Origin: a virus
DNA: 28,598 bases
IMG/VR virus record: IMGVR_UViG_3300046369_000918
Coordinates: 1-28,598 of that record
Direction: 5' to 3' (one strand)
Shown here: piece after piece, positions 1 to 8,260 of the stretch
How positions within the stretch are numbered: the first letter of the stretch is position 1
Layout of the letters: each line of letters begins with the position of its first letter
Notes under the pieces: generated by a model
The model's input: the letters and a program-made list of their open reading frames with translations, nothing else
Told to the model about the DNA's origin: nothing
Databases searched by the model: none
Position numbers and translations under genes: made by a program

Positions 1-2
1 AG

Positions 3-1979
3 TATCCAAAAGAATTAAGTAGAATTAAATCTAGATTTGATTGGGAAGAATATCCAGCTGAATTTAAAGAAAAGTGGTACGATTACATAGATGAAGAATT
101 TAAAAGAAGAGAACAAGGTTACTGGTTTTATAATAACGGTACTGCTACTTATATTACTGGTACTCATTACATGTACTTACAATGGTCAAAAATTGACGTT
201 GGAGCCCCTGATTTTAGAGAAGCAAATAGATTATTCTTTATATTTTGGGAAGCATGTAAGGCAGATACGAGATGTTACGGGATGTGCTACCTTAAAAACA
301 GACGATCTGGATTTTCATTTATGTCCTCGGCTGAACTTGTTAACCAAGCAACAATATCTAGTGACGCCAGATTTGGTATACTCTCTAAGTCTGGATCAGA
401 TGCTAAAAAAATGTTTACAGATAAAGTCGTCCCAATATCCGTTAACTATCCGTTTTTCTTCAAACCGATCCAGGACGGTATGGATCGTCCTAAAACAGAA
501 CTTGCATACAGAGTTCCAGCTTCGAAGCTTACTAGAAGGAAGCTTGAGAGCAATGAGCAACTAAGAGAGCTAGACGGACTTGATACAACTATTGACTGGA
601 AAAACACCGGTGACAACTCTTACGATGGTGAGAAATTAAAATTATTAGCACACGACGAAAGCGGAAAATGGGAAAGACCGGACAACATATTAAACAATTG
701 GCGAGTTACAAAAACAACACTAAGGCTAGGATCAAGAATCGTAGGCAAGTGTATGATGGGCTCAACTTCAAACGCGTTAGATAAAGGTGGAAACAACTTC
801 AAAAAATTATACTATAATTCAGACGTTACAAAAAGAAATCGTAACGGACAAACTTCTTCTGGACTCTATTCTCTGTTCGTCCCTATGGAATGGAACTACG
901 AAGGATTCATGGATTCTTACGGATCACCTGTTTTCATTAGAGAAAAAGATAGCATCAAAGGAGTCGACGGTTACAACATTACAACAGGCGTTATTGAACA
1001 CTGGGAAAACGAAGTTGAAGGACTAAAGCAAGATCCTGATAGTTTAAACGAGTACTATCGGCAATTTCCAAGAACTGAAGCTCACGCTTTTAGAGATGAA
1101 GCAAAAGATAGTTTATTTAATTTAACTAAAATTTATCAACAAATAGATTATAATGCTGAAATCAATAACACCTCATCATTAACAAAAGGTAATTTTCAAT
1201 GGGTTAGAGGATTAAAAGATACTAAAGTTGAATTTTACCCAAACAAAGATGGTAGGTTTCAATTGTCTTGGGTTCCTCCAGTTGAATTGCAAAATAGAAT
1301 CATTGTTAAAAATAATTTAAAAAGCCCAGGTAATTATCACATGGGTGCTTTTGGTTGTGATAGTTATGACATATCAGGAACTGTAGATGGTAAAGGTTCT
1401 AATGGGGCTTTGCATGGGTTAACTAAGTTTTCAATGGAAGATGCACCGCCTAACCATTTTTTCTTAGAATACATATCAAGGCCACAAACAGCTGAAATAT
1501 TTTTTGAAGATGTTTTAATGGCTTGTGTATTTTATGGTATGCCAATATTAGCTGAAAATAATAAACCTAGATTACTTTATTATTTCAAACGAAGAGGTTA
1601 TAGAGGATTTTCAATGAATCGTCCTGATAAAATTTGGAACAAACTATCTACAACAGAAAAAGAAATTGGTGGAATACCTAATTCAAGTGAAGATATTAAG
1701 CAAGCACATGCTGCTGCAATTGAGTCATACATAGAAGAATATATAGGTTTAACTACTGATGGTTATGGAGACATGTACCATCAAAAAACTTTAGAAGACT
1801 GGGGAAAATTTAATATAAATAACAGAACTAAACACGATGCTACAATTAGTTCTGGACTAGCTATAATGGCTTGTAACAAAAATAGATATAGGCCAAACCC
1901 TGAGAAAAAATATCAACCCATAAAATTAGGTATTAAAAGATATGACAATAATGGGGTAATTTCAAAAATAAGAAAATAA
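3..1979 (+). CDS. terL: Terminase large subunit (DNA-packaging ATPase/nuclease), 5' truncated
   Basis: The reading frame is open from the first bases of the window, so the gene begins upstream; the Met at 171 is internal. At least 658 residues are visible. The N-terminal half reads as a packaging ATPase: a Walker A-like segment (NRRSGFSF, visible residues 99-106), a Walker B (LLAHDES, D218/E219) and a coupling motif (GSTSNA). The C-terminal half reads as an RNase H-like nuclease with candidate metal ligands D453 (GCDSYD), E518 (LAEN) and D612 (KHDAT). The family docks on the portal, pumps DNA into the procapsid and cuts the concatemer. The Walker A-like loop lacks the classical GK[ST], as in crAss-like terminases I recall. 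Codon use shifts inside the gene: from about 240 to 1090 Asn is AAC 15 times and AAT 4 times; afterwards AAT 18 and AAC 7. The stop directly abuts the portal start. Confidence 0.93.
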   Translation, partial: YPKELSRIKSRFDWEEYPAEFKEKWYDYIDEEFKRREQGYWFYNNGTATYITGTHYMYLQWSKIDVGAPDFREANRLFFIFWEACKADTRCYGMCYLKNRRSGFSFMSSAELVNQATISSDARFGILSKSGSDAKKMFTDKVVPISVNYPFFFKPIQDGMDRPKTELAYRVPASKLTRRKLESNEQLRELDGLDTTIDWKNTGDNSYDGEKLKLLAHDESGKWERPDNILNNWRVTKTTLRLGSRIVGKCMMGSTSNALDKGGNNFKKLYYNSDVTKRNRNGQTSSGLYSLFVPMEWNYEGFMDSYGSPVFIREKDSIKGVDGYNITTGVIEHWENEVEGLKQDPDSLNEYYRQFPRTEAHAFRDEAKDSLFNLTKIYQQIDYNAEINNTSSLTKGNFQWVRGLKDTKVEFYPNKDGRFQLSWVPPVELQNRIIVKNNLKSPGNYHMGAFGCDSYDISGTVDGKGSNGALHGLTKFSMEDAPPNHFFLEYISRPQTAEIFFEDVLMACVFYGMPILAENNKPRLLYYFKRRGYRGFSMNRPDKIWNKLSTTEKEIGGIPNSSEDIKQAHAAAIESYIEEYIGLTTDGYGDMYHQKTLEDWGKFNINNRTKHDATISSGLAIMACNKNRYRPNPEKKYQPIKLGIKRYDNNGVISKIRK

Positions 1980-4412
1980 ATGAATCAGATTGATTATAAC
2001 AACAATAGTTCTTTTCCTAGTCAGGTTGTACCCGATGCAGAAAAAGCTACTTTAGAATATGGTCTTGCTGTAGGTAGAGCTATAGAGGGTGAGTGGTTTA
2101 GAAACTATAGAGGCGGAGCGGGTATGAGTGGTTATGCTACTAACTTTGCTAATTATCACAATTTAAGATTATACGCAAGAGGTGAACAATCGGTTCAAAA
2201 ATATAAAGATGAATTAGCTATTAATGGTGATTTATCTTATTTAAACTTAGACTGGAAACCAGTTCCTATAATATCTAAATTTGTCGATATTGTTGTTAAT
2301 GGTATGTCTCAAAGAAATTATGAAATAAGTGCTTTTTCAATGGATCCTTTTTCAGTAAAGCAAAGGACTGAATACGCATCCACATTAATGAGAGACGTTC
2401 AAGAATTAGAACTTGCTAAAAACATAGAGCAAAAATTAGGTGTAAAACTCATTAACGATAAAGTAAAAGAGTTAGGTTTAGAAAACAAAGATGAAGTTCA
2501 ATTACATTTACAATTAGATTATAAGCAGTCTATAGAAATAGCAGAAGAAGAAGTTATAAATGATGTTCTTAATAGAAATAAATATGACTTAGTTAAAAGA
2601 AGGTTTTGTGAAGATTTAACTGTTTTAGGTATAGGAGCTGTAAAAACAAATTGGAATAAAGCTGAAGGAATAACTATAGACTATGTTGATCCAGCTGCTT
2701 TAATATATTCTTATACACAAGATCCTAATTTTGAAGATATATATTATGTAGGAGAAGTAAAATCAATTTCATTATCAGATTTAAAAATGCAGTTTCCTAA
2801 TCTTACTGAAGATGAAATGATTCAAATACAGAAATACCCTGGAAACACAGAGTATTTAAGAAATTGGAGTGGTAGAAGTGACCAACAAACTGTCCAAGTA
2901 GTTTATTTTGAATATAAAACTTATTCTAATCAAGTTTTTAAAATAAAACAAACTCCCACTGGTTTAGAAAAAGCACTACAGAAACCTGATACTTTCAACC
3001 CTAGCGAAAGTGATAACTTCAAAAAAATATCTAGAACAATAGAAACAGTTTATTCAGGAGCAAAAATATTAGGTCATCCATTAATGTTAAGCTGGGGTTT
3101 AGCTGAAAATATGACTAGACCTTATTCTAACTCAAGCAAAGCTTATCTTAACTATAATATATGCGCTCCTAGAATGTATAAAGGACGCATAGATTCATTA
3201 GTTAATAGAATAACTGGTTTTGCTGACATGATACAGTTAACTCATTTAAAGATACAACAAGTATTATCTAGAGTTGTTCCTGATGGTGTGTTTTTAGACA
3301 TGGATGGGTTGGCTGAAGTGGATCTTGGCAATGGAACTAATTACAACCCAGCCGAAGCTTTAAATATGTATTTTCAAACTGGATCTATTGTAGGTAGAAG
3401 TTTAACTCAGGATGGTGATCCAAATAGAGGTAAAGTTCCAATACAAGAATTACAAACCGGATCAGGTGGCGCTAAGATACAAAGTTTAATACAAACTTAT
3501 CAGTATTACCTACAAATGATAAGAGATGTAACTGGACTTAATGAAGCTAGAGATGGTAGTACTCCTGATAAAAATGCTTTAGTAGGTTTACAAAAACTAG
3601 CAGCAGCAAATTCAAACGTGGCAACTAGACATTTAATGCAAGCTATGATGTACTTAACTGTTAGAACTTGTGAAAATGTTAGTTTAAGAGTAACGGACTC
3701 TTTAATGTTTCCACTTACTAAAGCAACTTTAGAGAATAGTATTTCTAGGTTTAACGTAGGCACATTAGAAGAACTAGCTGAATTAACAACTTCTGATTTT
3801 GGTATATTTTTAAAATTAGAACCAGATGAAGAAGAAAAACAAATACTAGAACAAAATATTCAAATAGCTTTAAAAAGTAATCAAATAACATTGTCCGATG
3901 CTATAGATTTAAGGAATATTAATAATCTTAAATTAGCTAATCAAATGTTAAAGCAAAGACAAGCTAAAAAGCAAAAGAAAGATCAAGCTACACAACAGCA
4001 AAACATGCAAGCTCAAGCAAAAGCAAATGGTGAAGCTAGTCAAATGGCTGCTCAAGCTGAATTACAAAAACAGCAGGCATTAGCTGACACTGAAGTTAAG
4101 GTAGAGCAAGCTAAATCTCAGTTTGATATAAATAAAATGCAACAAAAGGCAGAGTTAGATAAACAAATAGCTCAAATGAAACATCAATTTGATATGCAGT
4201 TAAAGCAAATGGAATTAGAGAATCAAAAATTTAAAGAAAAAGAAATTGAAGATAGAAAAGATAATAGAACTAAACTTCAAGCAACACAACAAAGCGAAAT
4301 GATTTCTCAAAGAAAAAATGATTTATTACCTATAGATTTTGAATCTAAACAAGATTTAACAAATATGGATATGAATAGCTTACAAAACCCAGGTGAATTA
4401 ATGCCTGAGTAA
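1980..4412 (+). CDS. Portal protein with long C-terminal helical barrel
   Basis: 810 residues, starting one base after the terminase stop (TAA-ATG), which indicates translational coupling. Portals form the dodecameric ring at one capsid vertex through which DNA is packaged and ejected. The position after terL, the length, and a conserved-looking segment at about residues 514-540 (IRDVTGLNEARDGS followed by TPDKNALVGLQ) support the call; I associate that segment with portals of crAss-like and marine phages. Residues about 655-780 are rich in Gln, Lys, Glu, Ala and Met with almost no Pro or Gly, predicting one long helix like the barrel of P22-type portals that projects into the head. An alternative reading of this tail as a separate coiled-coil domain is possible. 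No signal peptide or membrane segment is seen. Confidence 0.88.
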   Translation: MNQIDYNNNSSFPSQVVPDAEKATLEYGLAVGRAIEGEWFRNYRGGAGMSGYATNFANYHNLRLYARGEQSVQKYKDELAINGDLSYLNLDWKPVPIISKFVDIVVNGMSQRNYEISAFSMDPFSVKQRTEYASTLMRDVQELELAKNIEQKLGVKLINDKVKELGLENKDEVQLHLQLDYKQSIEIAEEEVINDVLNRNKYDLVKRRFCEDLTVLGIGAVKTNWNKAEGITIDYVDPAALIYSYTQDPNFEDIYYVGEVKSISLSDLKMQFPNLTEDEMIQIQKYPGNTEYLRNWSGRSDQQTVQVVYFEYKTYSNQVFKIKQTPTGLEKALQKPDTFNPSESDNFKKISRTIETVYSGAKILGHPLMLSWGLAENMTRPYSNSSKAYLNYNICAPRMYKGRIDSLVNRITGFADMIQLTHLKIQQVLSRVVPDGVFLDMDGLAEVDLGNGTNYNPAEALNMYFQTGSIVGRSLTQDGDPNRGKVPIQELQTGSGGAKIQSLIQTYQYYLQMIRDVTGLNEARDGSTPDKNALVGLQKLAAANSNVATRHLMQAMMYLTVRTCENVSLRVTDSLMFPLTKATLENSISRFNVGTLEELAELTTSDFGIFLKLEPDEEEKQILEQNIQIALKSNQITLSDAIDLRNINNLKLANQMLKQRQAKKQKKDQATQQQNMQAQAKANGEASQMAAQAELQKQQALADTEVKVEQAKSQFDINKMQQKAELDKQIAQMKHQFDMQLKQMELENQKFKEKEIEDRKDNRTKLQATQQSEMISQRKNDLLPIDFESKQDLTNMDMNSLQNPGELMPE

Positions 4413-4424
4413 ATTTTTATTAAT

Positions 4425-4439
4425 TATTATATTATATTA
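4425..4439 (+). repeat. (TATTA)3 pentamer run abutting a start codon
   Basis: Three tandem TATTA units at 4425-4439, with the last A forming the first base of the ATG of the scaffold-like gene. The same arrangement with four units occurs at 8241-8260. There is no hairpin terminator in this gap. Confidence 0.75.
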
Positions 4440-5608
4440 TGTCAGAAACAACCCAAGACAAGGAGAAACAACCTTTAAAAATAAAGAAAAAACCTTCTTT
4501 TAAGAAAAAATCTAATGAAACACATAAAGTAGATTTATCAAAAAAAGAAGAAACAGTAGAAGAAATAAAAGAAGAAGTAAAAGATGCCATTCAAGAACAA
4601 AGAACAGATGATAGCAATGTTATTGTCGAAGAAAAGAAAAACGAGACAAGTGGCGAGGAAATGGTTGAAGAAGTACGGACCTCCTCAAGCGAAAAGCTAG
4701 AAAGTCCTGTTACTGAAATACTTGAAGAAACTAAAGAAGTAAAAACTGAAGAAAAACAACCAGTAGAAAATAATAACACTGTAGATAAAAAGCTACCAGA
4801 AAATATAGAAAAACTAGTTTCTTTCATGGAAGAAACAGGTGGTAACATAGAAGACTATGTAAGGCTTAATTCAGATTATTCTAATGCCACTACAGAAGTT
4901 CTACTTAAAGAATATTATAAGACCAGCAAGCCTCATTTAAACGATGATGAAATAAGTTTCTTAATAGAAGATAAATTTGCCTACGATGAAGAGTTAGACG
5001 AAGAAAGAGATATTAAGAAAAAACAACTTGCTGCTAAAGAAGAAATTGCAAAAGCCAAAAACTTTTTGGAAGAAACGAAGAGTAAGTATTACGACGAGAT
5101 CAAGTTGAGACCGGGCGTTACTCAAGAACAACAAAAAGCTATGGATTTTTTCAATAGATACAACAAAGAACAACAAATAGCAAAGCAACAACATGATAAG
5201 TTTTTGCAGTCAACTAATGAAACTTTTTCTAATGAATTCAAAGGTTTTGAATTTAAATTAGGAGATAAAAATTTTAGATATAATATTGCAAACGCTAATG
5301 ATGTTGCTAATAAACAGTCAAACTTAAACACTTTTGTTAAGAAGTTCTTAAACAATCAAGGGGAAGTTGTTGATACTGTAGGTTATCACAAAGCTATTTA
5401 TGCTGCTGAAAATGTTGACACAATAGCTAATCATTTTTATGAGCAAGGCAAAGCCGATGCTGTGAAAGATGTTATTTCAAAATCTAAGAATATAAATCAA
5501 GAGCCAAGAGAAAATTCTGGAGGTGATATTTTTATAGGAGGATTAAAAGTGAAAGCAGTCAATGGTATTGATAGTTCTAAGTTGAAATTTAAAAGTAAAA
5601 AACAATAA
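4439..5608 (+). CDS. Probable scaffolding or capsid cargo protein
   Basis: 389 residues, highly charged. Residues 1-120 are mostly Glu, Lys, Thr and Ser and look disordered; from about 128 there is a more ordered part (FMEETGGNIEDYVRLNSDYS), then Lys/Glu/Gln-rich helices to about 265 and a Gly-containing tail near 360 (GGDIFIGGLKVKAV). Position between portal and major capsid protein, charge and helical content fit an assembly scaffold or an internal capsid protein. No catalytic motif was found. The start codon is preceded by a (TATTA)3 pentamer run whose last A is the first base of the ATG; there is no Shine-Dalgarno. The role is inferred from position and composition; homologues could instead be packaged cargo proteins. 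Confidence 0.7.
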   Translation: MSETTQDKEKQPLKIKKKPSFKKKSNETHKVDLSKKEETVEEIKEEVKDAIQEQRTDDSNVIVEEKKNETSGEEMVEEVRTSSSEKLESPVTEILEETKEVKTEEKQPVENNNTVDKKLPENIEKLVSFMEETGGNIEDYVRLNSDYSNATTEVLLKEYYKTSKPHLNDDEISFLIEDKFAYDEELDEERDIKKKQLAAKEEIAKAKNFLEETKSKYYDEIKLRPGVTQEQQKAMDFFNRYNKEQQIAKQQHDKFLQSTNETFSNEFKGFEFKLGDKNFRYNIANANDVANKQSNLNTFVKKFLNNQGEVVDTVGYHKAIYAAENVDTIANHFYEQGKADAVKDVISKSKNINQEPRENSGGDIFIGGLKVKAVNGIDSSKLKFKSKKQ

Positions 5609-5627
5609 CAACTAAAAAATATAAAAC

Positions 5628-7160
5628 ATGAGTTTTAATGTAAGTGGGAGCTTTCCCGCAAGTTTAGTTCCTCAAGCTAAAAGATTATTAGTCAGAGATA
5701 ATTATTTATCTTTTGATGATGCAGCTGGAGGGAACTTCGCACAACAATATCTACCTGAGCTTTACGAAGCAGAAGTAGAAAGATACGGAAACCGAACATT
5801 AGGTGGTTTCTTGAGAATGGTAGGCGCTGAAATGCCTATGACATCTGATCAAGTAATTTGGTCTGAACAAAATAGATTACACATAGCTTACAAAACAGCC
5901 TCTGCTGCAGATGCTATCAATGGTCAATCTAACGTTAGAGTAACTGTAGACATGACTACTAATGCTGCTGCTGGAAGTCCTAATTGTGCTATAAGAATAG
6001 GTCAAACAATTCTTTTAGCTGATAATGCTACTGGATTAGTAACACTTAAGGGTCTAGTTCAAAACGTTTCAACTACTGCCCCAAATAATGTTATTGACAT
6101 ATCGGTTTATGGAACTGTTGGAGGCACTCCAATAGCTTCTGCTGGTCTTACATCAGGTGGAACTGGAAATGTAAACTTATTTGTTTATGGTTCTGAATTT
6201 GGAAAAGGTACTACAGGAATGCAAGGGTCTATTGAGCCTTCTTTCACTCAATACCAAAATTCTCCAATAATAATAAAAGATAACTTCAAGATTAGTGGTT
6301 CTGATGCTGCTCAAATTGGTTGGGTAGAAGTTGCTACTGAAGATGGACAGTCTGGATACTTATGGTATTTGAAGTCTGAGTCTGAAACTAGATTAAGATT
6401 TGAAGATTACTTAGAAATGGCTATGGTTGAAGGTGAGTTTATGAATCCTGCCGCTATAAATGCTTCTACTGTTTCTTACGAATTTGGTGGAGCTGGAGAC
6501 CCAAGTGCTCCTGATACTACACAATTTGCTAAAGGTACTGAAGGTTTATTTGCTGCTATCGAAACAAGAGGTAATGTATATTCTGGTTTTGCTGGAGCTG
6601 CTGCTCCTGGTTCTGGTGCTTTAGGTGATTTCGATGAAATCCTTAAAAACTTAGACAAGCAAGGTGCTATTGAAGAAAATATGCTATTTTTATCTAGAGC
6701 TACTGCTCTTGATTTTGATGATATGATTGCTGCTGTTAATGGTGGATTTGCTTCTACTCAAGCTGCTTCTTATGGTTTATTTGACAATGATGGTGACATG
6801 GCATTAAACTTTGGATTTTCAGGTTTTAGAAGAGGTTCTTATGACTTCTACAAAACTGATTGGAAATACTTAAACGATGCTACTACTAGAGGATTATCTA
6901 AAGAGATCGATGGTGTAATGGTTCCTGCTGGAACAACTACAGTATACGATCAAATGTTAGGTTCTAATATTAGACGTCCTTTCTTGCATGTAAGATATAG
7001 AGCTTCTGAAACTGAAGATCGAAGAATGAAATCTTGGATTACTGGTTCAGTAGGTGGTGCTTACACTGACACTTTAGATGCGATGACTGTAAGTTTCTTA
7101 TCTGAAAGATGTTTAGTAACACAAGCTGCAAACAATTTTGTATTGTTTAAAGGAGCTTAA
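5628..7160 (+). CDS. Major capsid protein (HK97-type fold expected)
   Basis: 510 residues, the expected size for an HK97-fold capsid protein of the crAss-like type. The N-terminal part (FPASLVPQAKRLLVRDN) and the central block around residues 222-262 (KISGSDAAQIGWVEV, then LKSESETRLRFEDYLE) match my memory of those capsid proteins. A Gly/Ala/Thr-rich beta section at about 115-200 could be an insertion domain or extended loop on the shell surface. Codons are well balanced for Gly and Ala, as in a highly expressed gene. It follows the scaffold-like gene by 19 nt, and a hairpin terminator follows its stop closely, so it is probably the most abundant product of this block. Confidence 0.9.
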   Translation: MSFNVSGSFPASLVPQAKRLLVRDNYLSFDDAAGGNFAQQYLPELYEAEVERYGNRTLGGFLRMVGAEMPMTSDQVIWSEQNRLHIAYKTASAADAINGQSNVRVTVDMTTNAAAGSPNCAIRIGQTILLADNATGLVTLKGLVQNVSTTAPNNVIDISVYGTVGGTPIASAGLTSGGTGNVNLFVYGSEFGKGTTGMQGSIEPSFTQYQNSPIIIKDNFKISGSDAAQIGWVEVATEDGQSGYLWYLKSESETRLRFEDYLEMAMVEGEFMNPAAINASTVSYEFGGAGDPSAPDTTQFAKGTEGLFAAIETRGNVYSGFAGAAAPGSGALGDFDEILKNLDKQGAIEENMLFLSRATALDFDDMIAAVNGGFASTQAASYGLFDNDGDMALNFGFSGFRRGSYDFYKTDWKYLNDATTRGLSKEIDGVMVPAGTTTVYDQMLGSNIRRPFLHVRYRASETEDRRMKSWITGSVGGAYTDTLDAMTVSFLSERCLVTQAANNFVLFKGA

Positions 7161-7172
7161 ATAGTATATAAT

Positions 7173-7200
7173 GAGAGTGGCTTTTGTCACTCTCTTTATT
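7173..7200 (+). terminator. Hairpin terminator/attenuator after the capsid gene
   Basis: A perfect 7-bp stem (GAGAGTG 7173-7179 with CACTCTC 7188-7194) around an 8-nt loop, followed by a T-rich tail TTTATT. It begins 13 nt after the capsid stop. The T tract is weak and only 22 nt remain before the next start, so partial read-through is likely. Confidence 0.75.
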
Positions 7201-7222
7201 AATCTTTTAAATAATAAAAATT

Positions 7223-7567
7223 ATGGCAAGTTTAATTAAGTTTCCGTATTTACGATCTAATACAGCCAATACATCTCATTTAACATTAAATGTAGAGGGA
7301 GTGTATAGATGTGAATCGGTTTCAGATAAAATCAGAGTATATTATAACATCATAGGTTCTTCTGCTGGGCAAATACTGTGCGTTGATATAGACTTTAAGA
7401 CAATTGCAACATCTGCTGATGCTGAGTCTTTAGAAGTGCTAGTCAAAGCTGCTGCTCAAGCACCAGGAAGCTGTGAACTATTTGTTTTACCTTCGGATTC
7501 AACAAACAACGGAGAATTAGCGACTGATACACCTTTCGCGATGTCTTCCGCTGCTGAACCGTCTTAA
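7223..7567 (+). CDS. Small virion protein, possible capsid decoration protein
   Basis: 114 residues. No motif ties it to a named family. It reads as a small beta-rich protein (RCESVSDKIRVYYN, GQILCVDIDF) with an Ala-rich C-terminus and no membrane segment or signal peptide. It sits straight after the major capsid gene, in a two-gene cassette bounded on both sides by hairpin terminators. Phages commonly keep capsid cement or auxiliary proteins here, and the size fits. The start at 7223 follows AATAATAAAAATT without a Shine-Dalgarno, like its neighbours. Confidence 0.6.
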   Translation: MASLIKFPYLRSNTANTSHLTLNVEGVYRCESVSDKIRVYYNIIGSSAGQILCVDIDFKTIATSADAESLEVLVKAAAQAPGSCELFVLPSDSTNNGELATDTPFAMSSAAEPS

Positions 7568-7578
7568 TACTATTAATT

Positions 7579-8199
7579 ATGAGTAATTATGTAATAATAC
7601 CAATAGATGCGTCTAGTTTGCCTTTAGCAATTTCAGATTTAACTGGAACAGCAACAGGTGGCGGTACCGTAGGTCCAGCTTCTGGAACTGCTACCGCTAG
7701 TGATGCACAAGATGTAGGCGGTGGATCTGGATCTGGTGCTAAAGCAACTATAACACAGGGATCTAGTAATAATGCTACTATAGCAGCTGCTACTATCACA
7801 ATAACAGTTGCTGGAGACGGCTACAAAGCAGGTGACACTATCACTATTCCTATAATAGCCGCTAGTGGTTCAAAAACATCAACATCAGCTGTAGTGTCTT
7901 ACACTATATTAGCTGGTGACTTAGTGACTGCAGACTCTCAAGTTGAGGAGTTACTTCCAGTTGAAGACGTAGCGTGCGTAGATGTTGTTAATACTGGCGC
8001 TACTATAGATATACTTTTAAAACAAGCTACGGCTTTGAAAAAGTATACTTTAAGCTTAAATGGTGGTACTGACGACAATTATGAAGAAGTAGCAATACAT
8101 GTTAATGATGCTATTCAAAAAGCAATGCAAGCTGAAAATAGACAACCAATAATGACTTTTCCTTTAGGAGTAAGTTGTTATGACGTTGTGTTGTCTTAA
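7579..8199 (+). CDS. Probable capsid auxiliary protein carrying a GxGYxxGD module
   Basis: 206 residues, 11 nt after the previous gene. The outer parts (residues 1-23 and about 110-206) look like a small capsid-associated beta/alpha protein; the C-terminal half (EVAIHVNDAIQKAMQ) is more conventional. Between them, residues 47-109 form a Gly/Ser/Ala/Thr-rich insert with the motif GDGYKAGDTIT at 79-89. Related inserts occur in three other proteins of this window. Role by position: shell decoration or head fibre base. Function is not proven by any catalytic or binding motif. A strong hairpin terminator with a TTCG loop follows the stop. Confidence 0.62.
   Translation: MSNYVIIPIDASSLPLAISDLTGTATGGGTVGPASGTATASDAQDVGGGSGSGAKATITQGSSNNATIAAATITITVAGDGYKAGDTITIPIIAASGSKTSTSAVVSYTILAGDLVTADSQVEELLPVEDVACVDVVNTGATIDILLKQATALKKYTLSLNGGTDDNYEEVAIHVNDAIQKAMQAENRQPIMTFPLGVSCYDVVLS
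7717..7905 (+). repeat. GxGYxxGD module, copy in the 206-aa protein
   Basis: Codes for residues 47-109 of the 206-aa protein: a Gly/Ser lead (GGGSGSGAK), predicted beta strands, the core GDGYKAGDTIT, then another strand. This is a protein-level repeat related to the copies at about 9722, 12070, 12721, 13810 and 17158, not a nucleotide repeat. Confidence 0.6.
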
Positions 8200-8211
8200 A
8201 CTAAAATACAA

Positions 8212-8237
8212 GGTCCTGCTTCGGCAGGATCTTTTTT
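8212..8237 (+). terminator. Rho-independent terminator with UUCG tetraloop
   Basis: An 8-bp stem (GGTCCTGC 8212-8219 with GCAGGATC 8224-8231, one G-U pair) closes a TTCG tetraloop and is followed by six T. This is the strongest terminator in the window. It ends 22 nt before the next start codon. Confidence 0.9.
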
Positions 8238-8240
8238 AAT

Positions 8241-8260
8241 TATTATATTATATTATATTA
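8241..8260 (+). repeat. (TATTA)4 pentamer run abutting a start codon
   Basis: Four tandem TATTA units occupy 8241-8260, and the final A is the A of the ATG of the 255-aa gene. A three-unit version stands in the same phase before the gene at 4439. It provides an unstructured A/U leader; whether it also works as a promoter element cannot be told from sequence. Confidence 0.75.

Noticed and set aside
171-173. Met at 171 as the terminase start
   Set aside because: The same frame is open to the window edge with plausible protein sequence (YITGTHYMYLQW), so the gene simply starts outside.
91-564. Open frame of 157 codons on the + strand with a hydrophobic N-terminus
   Set aside because: It overlaps the terminase in another frame; the terminase frame shows clear ATPase motifs here.
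787-1026. Open frame of 79 codons on the + strand
   Set aside because: Shadow of the terminase coding frame, with no own initiation context.
3950-4330. Possible programmed frameshift in the A-rich portal 3' end
   Set aside because: A-runs occur, but no alternative frame of useful length follows and the portal frame ends normally next to the following gene.
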